DNA from: Tachypleus tridentatus | Taxonomy: Eukaryota; Arthropoda; Merostomata; Xiphosura; Limulidae | NCBI RefSeq assembly: GCF_004210375.1 | Contig: NC_134831.1 | Coordinates: 1,736,001-1,800,000 of the forward strand | DNA: 64,000 nt | Direction: 5' to 3' | Shown: positions 12,101 to 24,100 of the stretch, piece after piece | Position numbering within the stretch: the first letter of the stretch is position 1 | Layout: every line of letters starts with the position of its first letter | Notes under the pieces: model-generated | Told to the model about the DNA's origin: nothing | Seen by the model: only the letters and a program-made list of their open reading frames with translations | Databases searched by the model: none | Program-made: the position numbers and the translations under genes

Positions 12101-15100
12101 TGTAGCTTAACGCGAAATTCAAAACAAACAGATGGATGGAATATGTAGAGAATTGAAAACAGCTGTCCAGGGGCAGTTGTGGACCATTAAACTTAAACCT
12201 GTCCTGTTTGCATGACAGCTGTCCAGGGGCAGTTCTGGACCATTAAACTTAAACCTGTCCTGTTTGCATGACAGCTGTCCAGGGGCAGTTCTGGACCATT
12301 AAACTTAAACCTGCCCTGTTTGCATGACAGTTGTTCAGGGGCAGTTGTGGACCATTAAACTTAAACCTGCCCTGTTTGCATGACAGCTATCCAGGGGCAG
12401 TTGTGGATCATTAAGCTTAAACCTGTCCTGTTTGCATGACAGCTGTCCAGGGGCAGTTCTGGACCATTAAACTTAAACCTGTCCTGTTTGCATGACAGCT
12501 GTCCAGGGGCAGTTCTGGACCATTAAACTTAAACCTGCCCTGTTTGCATGACAGCTGTCCATGGGCGTCGTTGGGAAGACGGGATATACGCCCCCAGAAT
12601 GTTGTAAGAGGGCTCTATATGGCAGTTTCCGTGAAACATTTCAGGCCAAGCCGGTTTAACACGTCAAGTTACGGCATAACGTGAGGCCTCCGGATGCGGC
12701 TGCAACTACTTCGAAACACACTTTTGCTACTCCACAGCCAGGCATCTAATGAACAGTGGTTACTGTTTGAACTAAGTCACTTCATCAATACGACAGTACG
12801 CGTTAGTCCTCATATCTTTTGTCAAGTTTACTTCAGACTTCTTGTTGTCGTCTTACTTCAAAGTGAGAAGTAGTGGCAAAGTATTGAATAAAATTTCGAA
12901 TTCAGGTTGATACAAGGTAAGTAAGAAATGTAGGGTCAGATGCTAACCCGTTGGTGTACCTAATACTGATCATTTCTTTGCCTCCCCCCCCCCTTAAAAT
13001 GATCTCTTCAGTATTCCCACAAACCAAACATAAACCAGCACTTGTGTTGCACAATGTCATCGTTGTGCTTGTGTCTTTTTCAAATCACACACACACACAC
13101 ACACACTGTTTACGTAATGCACTTAGTAACCAATCAGCGTAAGTGGTATACATTCGCGTCTGACTGATAAATGTTTCACTGCGGTAGTTTTTAAACGTTA
13201 AACCCGTTATTGAGTGATTCAGTTTTGGATCGCTTTCGTTTAAAACATTATTCTTTTTTTCTTTTTCTAAGTGACTAAAATACTAAAACAGGTAAAACTG
13301 AAGCTTCTGAAGGGGGACTAATCCCCCTTCAGTTGCTCTGGGCCCTCGGCAGCTGTTTAGTCTGCGATGGTTTTCGAGTTACGGAATTGTTGTTCAGGAT
13401 GTTTTGTGCACATTAAACATTACGAGTGTTAATATAACAACCACTTTATAATTATATTCGCTCAGAACTATGTCTGTCGTTACTACACGCTATCGTAGGT
13501 GTGCCGAGGTGTAAGTGTGGACTGTTTACAGACTGGCCGCGTGACTCACGTCTCTGGAATTTCCTTAGTGAAGATAAAACTTTCACGTGATACTGTTTGT
13601 TTTTTTTTTCATGCAAAATTTGAAACGTTGAGTTACTTGTAAGATTATACGGATATTTGAATAGTTTCTTTCATTCCTCAGATTAATAGAGTAGTAAAAG
13701 TAACGAGTCTTCGAAGTAGAACATTTGTCATGTCAGTCCAGCTTTCATTTCGTTCGTTCCTTGTTTTTTCTTTTTTTTAAATGGATTTTTAAAATGGACG
13801 AAAGGGTTCAAAATTGATCGGTATTCTTGGCCTTGTTTATTCATTAAAGAATGAAGTGTGAGAGGCTTATGGGAGTAGTACATTTTACTGATTAAAAATG
13901 AAGTGTGAGAGGCTTATGGGAGTATTACATCTTATTGATTAAAGAATGAAGTGTGAGAGGCTTATGGGAGTAGTACATCTTATTGATTAAAGAATGAAGT
14001 GTGAGAGGCTTAAGGGAGTATTACATTTTACTGATTAAAGAATGAAGTGTGAGAGGCTTGTGGGAGTATTACATTTTACTGATTAAAGAATGAAGTGTGA
14101 GAGGCTCATGGGAGTATTACATCTTATTGATTAAAGTATGAAGTGTGAGAGGCTTATGGGAGTATTACATTTTACTGATTAAAGAATGAAGTGTGAGAGG
14201 CTCATGGGAGTATTACATTTTACTGATTAAAGAATGAAGTGTGAGAGGCTCATGGGAGTATTACATCATATTGATTAAAGAATGAAGTGTGAGAGGCTCA
14301 TGGGAGTATTACATTTTACTGATTAAAGAATGAAGTGTGAGAGGCTTGTGGGAGTATTACATTTTACTGCTTAAAGATTGAAGTGTGAGAGGCTCATGGG
14401 AGTATTACATTTTACTGATTAAAGAATGAAGTGTGAGAGGCTTGTGGGAGTATTACATTTTACTGCTTAAAGATTGAAGTGTGAGAGGCTCATGGGAGTA
14501 TTACATTTTACTGATTAAAGAATGAAGTGTGAGAGGCTTGTGGGAGTAGTACATTTTACTGATTAAAGAATGAAGTATGGGAAACTTATGGGAGTATTAC
14601 ATCTTATTGATTACAGAATGATGTGTGAGAGACTTATGGGTTGAGTACATTTTATTGGTTAAAAATGAAGTGTGAGAGGCTCATGGGAGTATTACATCTT
14701 ATTGATTAAAGTATGAAGTGTGAGAGGCTTATGGGAGTATTACATTTTACTGATTAAAGAATGAAGTGTGAGAGGCTTGTGGGAGTATTACATTTTACTG
14801 ATTAAAGAATGAAGTGTGAGAGGCTCATGGGAGTATTACATCTTATTGATTAAAGAATGAAGTGTGAGAGGCTCATGGGAGTATTACATTTTACTGATTA
14901 AAGAATGAAGTGTGAGAGGCTTGTGGGAGTATTACATTTTATTGCTTAAAGATTGAAGTGTGAGAGGCTCATGGGAGTATTACATTTTACTGATTAAAGA
15001 ATGAAGTGTGAGAGGCTTGTGGGAGTAGTACATTTTACTGATTAAAGAATGAAGTATGGGAAACTTATGGGAGTATTACATCTTATTGATTACAGAATGA

Positions 15101-18100
15101 TGTGTGAGAGACTTATGGGATGAGTACATTTTACATCTCAACTAAAAATAAACGAACGTCAAATTGCCTCTGTAAATGAAGCTTTGATATTGAAATAATC
15201 GCTTTTCTTGAAGGATAATTTATTCATCTGGGAGCTAAATACTGTCAAAACCGATTTAGCAGCAAGAGAATTTAACAATAACAGATACCTTTTCACACGT
15301 GGTGGGATTTCTGCGTCAAACATTTTTTCGTTGTTGTTTGCCGGTGTAATTAAATCTTAGTCACACGCCATATGTTCGTGGGAAAAGACCAGCACTCGAA
15401 TTTGTTTCAGCATCAGTCAACCCGCAAACATAAGATTGCAATGATAGACCATGGTCACGGTATGGCAAACACTCGGAGTTTGAAATAGTTTTTTTTTTCT
15501 CTCTGTTCTGGTTCACAGAAATAGCTAGGGATAGGAACAACTGTTGCACATCAAGTTGCGGTGCTTGGGCTTTTAATCGTATGTAGTCAAGACAGGAAGT
15601 TATTCTAATTGTCGAAGGAAGTCAGGGGAAGACAAAAAAGTGTCGATGAGGGAAGAGACCTTGGAATATGGTTGATTGCTTTGGTTAATTATTATTCTAA
15701 ATCCTTGGTGGAGTTTTACTCGATTGTGGCAGTAAAGTAACTAGAATAACAAAAGACTGTGACACACTCGTCTGGCCATGCGTTGGTATTATTAGGTCTT
15801 CACGATTACTTTGTTGTTGTTGCTATGGTGAAGCGCGTGAATCCGTTGATTGCCAACTCCACTCTTACAAATCACGTTCGTTAAGTAGGTAAATATAGAT
15901 TGAATAAAACAGTGACCCCATGACTAGAGAATTAAAAACAGAAAACATGCGCAATAAATATAACGACTAGGAAAATGCTGTAAGTTTTAATGGAAAAGTA
16001 AAAATCCAATTAAGTGACTATAGTCAAGGAGCTGAGGATTGCATGCAATTGTCGAGGGAGGGAAGAGAGACTATTATAAGTTCATAATCTATAGGTATTA
16101 TCAAGACAACTGGTATGGGTATTAAAACTTTTAATTAAAATACAGAGCAACGAGAGTTTGTTAACTTGAAGATGACCTGAGAAGGTCGAAACGTTGTTCT
16201 GTACTTTATTTTAATTAAAAGTTTTAATATCCATACCAGCTGTCTTGAGGATACATTTTTATTTCAAGTGAGTTTATCGTCATCATGAATAATATACAAC
16301 TATTTATAGTTGTGGGATAGGGGGCTTAGGGCAGGTTGTAGAAGATTCTGGCAGTTTGGAAACATCTGCCTTAAGTTCAATTGATGGTGTTGGTTACTTA
16401 GTATTTGGGACGTTATACACCTTGTAAAAATCGTTATAACTTTGAAAAGTATATATATCATTTTGTGAATTTGAAGAATTGCACAAACAATATCGGTTAA
16501 TTAATTTTAGGTTTTAAAGGCTAAATTGTACGTGTAACTTCAGAATCTTAAATATTTTGCCCAATTAAAAAGAAAGGGTTTTTACAATGTTAGATTGTTC
16601 TAAATCTTCCTGGTGTCATAAAATAATTATTTTAATATTCCATCGTTCGTATCTTGTCTTCCAGAGCCTTGTATTTCAGAAAATGATTTTTTATCCGAAA
16701 TATAACACAGAAATAATAATAATAAAATACACACAGAAGACTTGTATTTTGGGTAATTATTTTCACAAGATAAATTTTACGACAAAAATAAAAGTGCATT
16801 CAGATGAATAAATCTTATTATTACATGTAAACAAATATTCTGTGGGAATTTCTCCAAAACAGAATAATTTAAATGTCTGAAATAAAATAAGTTTACGCGA
16901 AAAGTGGACTATTGTGAAGTCCTTTTTTTTTTCTTTTACCCCTATCTAGCACTTCGTAATAACTTTTTAGTTTGATAGCTTTATGAACAATTTATACACA
17001 TTTGAATCTAAATTGCAGGAAAAATTAGAAAAAATACACCAGGATAACCAACGTCAGATTGGTGACCTTCAGTATGAGTTGTCAGTGGTCAAGTCCGAGA
17101 GAGAAGAACTTTCCAAATATATTCGCGAACTGGAACAAGCTAATGATGACCTTGAGCGTTCTAAAAGGTAAAACATGAAAGATGCCATTTTTCAGAATTT
17201 AGAAACCATATTTGGAGATATCAGTTTTTAATAAGAGAATTTTATTAGTTGTTATATACAAGCTGGATGAACGAATCTCAGAAACAGGATATTTTATTGA
17301 CTATTTATAGAATTTTTGAGTAAATACATTCTATATGGAACAAAATATTTAAAGGTTTTCGAAAGGCAAATTAATTAAACAATGATAGTCTGATGAGACT
17401 TTGACTTCTTAATACAGCTGATATTTGTTTAATCGGTAAATAAAAGCTCTTTAATTGATTGGACTTGATTAATAAATTAGTACAGTGTTCCATGATATAT
17501 ACAAACGAAAAGAAAAAAGGTAGTGGTAGTGGGTGCCGCCAACCATATAAGGTTGCAGTTAGAAGAAAAATGGCAAAAAAAAGAAAGAAATTGGTAGAGG
17601 TTATGTTGCTTTGTGTTTCGCAGCAAACTCACATAATAGCAATCAGAATAATCAGAAATTCTATTTAATCATAATTTTTATTAATCGATTAATAACTACT
17701 AGTTCATAGGTAATCAAATAAGTCACCAAGCTCTATTTTTGATTTGTTACAACTGTCTTATGAAACGATATGGATTTCTCTGCTTTCAGTGACAACAATC
17801 TTATGAAGTTTTATGTGGCTTTTTTTATACTTTCCAGGACAACGGTATGCTCTCTTGAAGATTTTGAATCAAAGTTGAATCAAGTTAGTATATTATTCTA
17901 TTTTCCAACATTTTTTTCTGGCGTATTTTTATACAATCTGAACAGTTTCTATATACAATTTAATTCTGAGCAGTTGGTGCTAAAATCGTGAATTTTTTAA
18001 TAGTTCTCACATATTTGATAACAATGATTATCAAAGGTACATGATTTTGATATTTAACATTGTCAGAAATCGTAAATTTTTTCAGTTGTGTTGTTAGAGG

Positions 18101-21100
18101 TGAATGTAAGAAAAAGTTTCATAGAAATGGTAAAGTCAAAGTAAACAAATGTGAACTTTATAAAAACCACGTATGCTGATTCGGTAAGTTTTAAATTACT
18201 GACTTCTTTGTATACTGTTCACTCCTGATGGAGTTCACGTTTCTTGTCATGTTGAGTAATCTATTTATTTCTTGTTAAATCCCTCAGTATAAATATCTCT
18301 TCAAACACTGGATAAAATACTTATTTTTCTATTTAAAACACATAGGGAGCTCTACCAATAATTCATGGAAGTAATTGCAGTATTATTGGTAGTTTTGCTC
18401 ATATGTTATTAGGGACTTGTTTTGAAAAGTTTCTACATAATACGTTTTGATTGTGTTATGTTTAATAAGAACAGAAAGTTTAAATCTAATATTTTGTATA
18501 TGTTGGAAGCACTTTTAAAATGTTAATATTTATTTCACATTTCTTTCTAATATTTCACCCTTTTTACTTTTAATGTGTGTAATAGGCCATTGAGAGAAAT
18601 GCATTTCTTGAAAGTGAACTCGATGACAAGGAGACTATGGCAATGATGGTTCAGAGGCTGAAAGATGAAGCTCGTGGTAAATATCCCATTTATTTGAATG
18701 GAATTTTACCTATTGTGTTTAGTATAGGAAGGAGTTACCTATATAAGAACTTTTTAATTTTGCTGACACACAAATGTGTTTTGAAATGTATATTATACTA
18801 ATATTGGTTCATCTGTGCCATCCAATACATTACATACTCAATTATTTCTTATCATTCAAATATTTATCAAGCTTTCCCTAAAATTAACTGCACCCACCAC
18901 ATTTAATAGTAACCAATTCCAAAGGTCAGCCATCCTGTAAGGAAAATTTTAGCTGAAGATGTCTTTTACCAAAACTTGTATTTGTGTAATTTAGTACTAC
19001 TGATTTTACCATTAAGTACAGAAAAGATGAAGTGTTAACACTGTCAGTTCCCTAAACCCTTCTTTCTTCAAAAGAAAATAATTTCAAAGGTCATACCTGT
19101 CTTTATTTGACAACCTTTCCATCATGGGTATCCTTCTAATAGCCTTCCTCTGAACTCTTCAAACAATTCAAAGTCCTTTTTAAGGTAAAGTACATAAGGT
19201 AAAGTTACTGAACATAATGCACCAAAATGTGGTCTAACAAATGACATATACTGTAAAATTATAACTTCTCTAGACTTCCATACAACATTTCTGTGGTTAC
19301 AACCTGATATATTATTTGTTCTACCTCAACAGCGTATTGCTTGGATGGCTTAAAGGTTGATAAACCAAAATATCAAAATCCTTTTTGTCTCACCAAAATT
19401 ATAAGCATAATTCAAATTATGATAATCCAATGTGCATCACTGTGAACTTATTACAATTAAAACCATCTGCCATTTATCCACCCAACTCACCAATTAATCC
19501 AAATCCTTTTGTAAATCAACCTTCTGACAACCAGCAACACCTGAAACTTTAATATCACTAGTGAATTTAAATAATCTATTGACCATTTCTTCTTCTGGCA
19601 TTGACACATACCAAAAAGAACAAAGGTCTTAACACTGATCCCTGAGGTACCTCATTTATGGCATCAATCCAGTTTGACTGACATCTGTATAACAACCCAT
19701 TGCTTTCTTCCGTCCAGCCAGTTTTCTATCCAATGAACCAATCTATCCCTCCCGACACAAAACCTTTTGATATGACAACCTGTCAAATGCTTTCTGAAAA
19801 TCCAGCTACATCAAATCCACACCAATATCCTTGTCTACACAAGCAATAACCTCTTCAAAGATCAGTAAGACAAGATTTTTCCCCTAGTGAATTAAACTTT
19901 AAATAATTTTTACAAGTCATTTTTTATCAGGCTTTCAAGAATCTTTCCCACCACTGATGTAAGACTGATAGGCCTATAATTATATTTTATTTGTTTGTTG
20001 TTAAGTGCAAACCTACACAATAAATTATTCACATTCTGCCAAATTTTGGTATTGAAACCTGATTTTTAGCATTATAAGCCCTTGCTGCTTAGCCACTGGT
20101 ATACATGAAAATGTGTAGTTATTCAATGGCATTGCTATGTATTAAAGCGAATGAATCTTTCTAATATTTCAGATTTGAGACAAGAGCTCTTAATTCATCA
20201 GTCTCTTAGTAAACAGGGAAATAATAATAACATACTTGTTTTACCACATCTGGACAATGACAAGAGATTCGAGAAAATAGAGGTAGATTCTAACAAGTTG
20301 AAAGTAGAAAACTACAAACAGATTGGTTCTCCAGTGAGAGGTGAGGATGGTTTAAGTAGTTATACTTTGTTGCTTGTCTCAGAAATTATTTGTTTAAACT
20401 GAATCACATGTTTAATTTGCATGAAATAAAAATGTAATAATCGTAACATTAAAGAGTTTTGTGAGTTTATTTTCTCAATCCTTGCCAAATATTAAACAAA
20501 AGCAAACAGTCTATTTAATAGAATATTTAATGTTTAAATTTAGCTGTATTATTCAAAAGGGTTAAAGGTCATGCAGAAAATGTAACTTTTTGTTATGGCA
20601 ACATGAAACTAGGCTAAACGTTAGACCTCAAGAGGTAGATCCATCAATTAGACAATGTATTGTCAGTTGTACATTTTGAATTGTTATGGCAACATGAAAC
20701 TAGGCTAAACGTTAGACCTCAAGAGGTAGATCCATCGATTAGACAATGTATTCTCAGTTGTACATTTTGAATTGTTATGGCAACATGAAACTAGGCCAAA
20801 CGTTAGACCTCAAGAGGTAGATCCATCAATTAGACAATGTATTGTCAGTTGTACATTTTGAATTGTTATGGCAACATGAAACTAGGCCAAACGTTAGACC
20901 TCAAGAGGTAGATCCATCGATTAGACAATGTATTGTCAGTTGTACATTTTGAATTGTTATGGCAACATGAAACTAGGCCAAACGTTAGACCTCAAGAGGT
21001 AGATCCATCGATTAGACAATGTATTGTCAATTGTACATTTTGAAAGTTTTACTTCACAGTATGAATATTGATGAGTATTTATACTTCACAGTATAAATTC

Positions 21101-24100
21101 TCAGAATTTATTGAATTACAAAACCTATAAGACAAAACAAGGTACATAACAGTATAATTCTCTACTGACATGGTGATAATTTTGTTTCTATCAAAATGTT
21201 CTTTTGTGACAAAATTTCATTTTTATCTTTTAGCTCACAACTATTTATACATTATTACTTGTCATCAGTATTTCACATATAGTAATCACCCACTAAATAT
21301 AGACATTCAACAAGTATTGGGTTACTACATGTAATTCTAGAAATGTTGCTTTTAAGACATTCCCTGCTTTTGACTTTTTCATTACATCAATTTATAAAAG
21401 CCACTGTTATGCTTAACAATATTTAACATAAACATCAATCTGTACTGTATGATTTTTTTTATTTAATCTTTCTTTACAGGAATTTTAACTCAAGAAAGTA
21501 GCAAACCTCTGACTCCTTCAGTCAGAATATCTGCCTTAAATATCGTAGGAGATCTACTAAGGAAAGTTGGGGTGAGTATATTCAGCTTTACTTGCTCATT
21601 AGCTAATTGTTTTTAACCTGAGAAGCCTAGTATGCCCAGATGGTTAGGGTGCTCAACTCGCAGTTTGAAGGTTCTGCATTTAAATCTCCATCACACCAAA
21701 CATATTCGCCCATTCAGCCAGGGGTTGTTATAATATGATGGTCAATTGCACTATTTCTTAGTAAAAGAGTAGCCCAAGTGTTGACAGTGGGTGGTGATGA
21801 CTAGCTGCCTTCCCTTTAGTGTTACACTGCTAAATTAGGAATGCCTAGCACTGATAGCCCTCGTGTAGTTTTGCACGAAATTCAAAAGCCAAACATGCAA
21901 TTCAACCTTAGTTTTAAAGTTCATTTTACTACTCAAAATCTGAAATAAAATTTACGTGTAAAAAACAAACTTCAACCTGGCCAAAGAAAGGTGTGGCTAT
22001 TGGAACGATTATATTGTTTTTTGTTTTTCATTGCTTTCAGTTTCTTACATTACAAATCGTAGAACAGGTTTCTGTTTTTGTTTTTTTCTAGATGACCAAA
22101 TTATTTCATGTAAGCATAGTTTATGAATTTATGTTTCTAAAATGCTTAATTAAACTATTATTTTAAGAATTGTTATTGAGAAAAATGCAATGGAAGCAGA
22201 GCCATGGTGTTATCTTCAATATTTAACTGTCTAACTGTTTAAATGTGAATAATTAGCATATAAAGAAGTCTGTTAACAATCTTAAATCAAAGTAATACTG
22301 ATTGTGGTCATAATGCAGATATTTGTTACTGTTAAATGAAAAAAAATGTGCAGAGAAAATTTAATGAACTAGAAAAAGTGTCACCCAACGGTAGCTGGCT
22401 CTGCTAGAATTTAACTAGTCATATATAGTATTAATATCTAGTTGAAAAATTATAAAAAGTGAACATTTTCTACAAAAAGTAATTTTCTTGGGAGCAATGT
22501 GTACTGCTCGGGAAAATGGTTCGCATTATGTGGGTATTAACTGTAATATTGTTATATATTACAAGTGGCATGTTTTATTGAAAAAGAATGTTTTTTGTGT
22601 GTTTCTTATTAAGAGCTACACGTTTTAGAACTATATTCATAAATTATATCAGTAAAGATATAATCAAACCTTCGTGTAGAGCCCTAGTGAAAGTCACCTT
22701 TTTGTTGTGAGAAGAGTACTTTTATTTAAAAATTGTGTTCTGTGCTAAATAAATTGTCGTTTCATGTATTGTAGTAATTTTTGTGAGTGAATCTTGAATC
22801 CTCGAAATTGTAAAATTTATTTATAAATATTTGTTTGTGGTTCCTTTCAATAGATGGCGATACGATGTGTACTATTTTAGTCACGTATGTAGATACGTAT
22901 ATATAAATATACAAACTCACAGTTTTCGTCCGTTATGGTAAGATTATATGTGTGTTTTATTACAGTTAAGCCTCTCGGACTATCTGCTGAGTTCATAGAG
23001 GGGAAAAAATCCCTGATTATGTAGGCTTTAATTCTTTTTAACAAAAAATACGTTTCACGTATGATGTTTATAGTTAGTTGTTTACTTCTTTTCCAGTTAT
23101 TTGTTGCCATCTTCCTTTTAGAGATTGTCAAGAAAAATGTAACCTCTTAGTTGAATTGAAGCACGTCTTGATAACACGTTATCTTTCTTATGTAATCAGA
23201 GTAACAAACAAGACCTGTGATTGTTACTGTAAAACAAATTTCATCTGAAAAGCCACTTCTGACGATTTTAGTTTATTTCATTGCTTAATAGGGTACTTTT
23301 GTGTTCAGATTGTGTAAACAAGTGTGAAACTTATTGACATACATTTCATTACTTTTTATCATATTCTCCTGGTTTATATCCCTCGGTGGACTCAGCATAT
23401 AGCTCTATGTAGCTTTGCTACAGGAAAACAAGTTACCCTGGTAATTCTTGATGACAAGAAACCCATTTGAAATAAAAATATATCTCAGAACGTTCTGAGA
23501 TACAACTTTCTCTGGTTTGTCACGTTGTGTGTGTTTTTGACTTAATAGGCACCATTTCATTACTTTAATAACGAATTTGGGTTGTTATTAAACTTTTTAT
23601 ACTGATAAAGTGAAAAACTGTTTTTTAATCTATAAGTTGGCATTAATTAGTTCCTACTTATTAAAAAGGTTTTAAACGAAACTTGTAATACAGATTGTCA
23701 ACTCTTAGTAGAATGATGTATTCGTTTTTATTCTTAATAGTATATGATAATAGTTTGTGGCCACTTCATGGTTATGTACAAGTTTGAATAAACTGCAAAT
23801 AATTTCATAAAATATAACTTAAGTTTTGGAGTATCATACAATTTGTGGGAAATTCATTTAGTCTGAGGTTCAACCAGTACAATATGGGATAATAAGGAAA
23901 CTTGTGGCTTAAGCACCAGCCAGTATGTTGTAACATTACAGAACAATTGCAGATTGTGGAAGTTGCATAACTTATCCATCAAATACTCAAACTTTGGTTT
24001 AACTAATCTGCTAGTATATTATAGACAGTTGGGATATTTTTTCTATTAGATGTATGGACTAACACTGCTAGAAACAGGGTTTTGATACCTGTGGTGGCCA

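Larger units (their letters stand above)
3145..17018 (+). other. nudE: 13.9-kb nudE intron, repeat-rich
   Basis: Runs from the gtcagt donor at 3145 to the aattgcag acceptor at 17018. Between the listed repeats I see no exon-like coding with family similarity; short ORFs here are chance ones. Confidence 0.85.

Noticed and set aside
13846..15133. CRISPR-like array
   Set aside because: Units are directly adjacent without unique spacers, and the surroundings are intronic eukaryotic DNA. It is a minisatellite.
17459..17668. 69-codon ORF with Lys-rich peptide between two nudE exons
   Set aside because: It lies in an intron, has no splice signals, and shows no family similarity; its AT-rich, low-complexity composition explains it.
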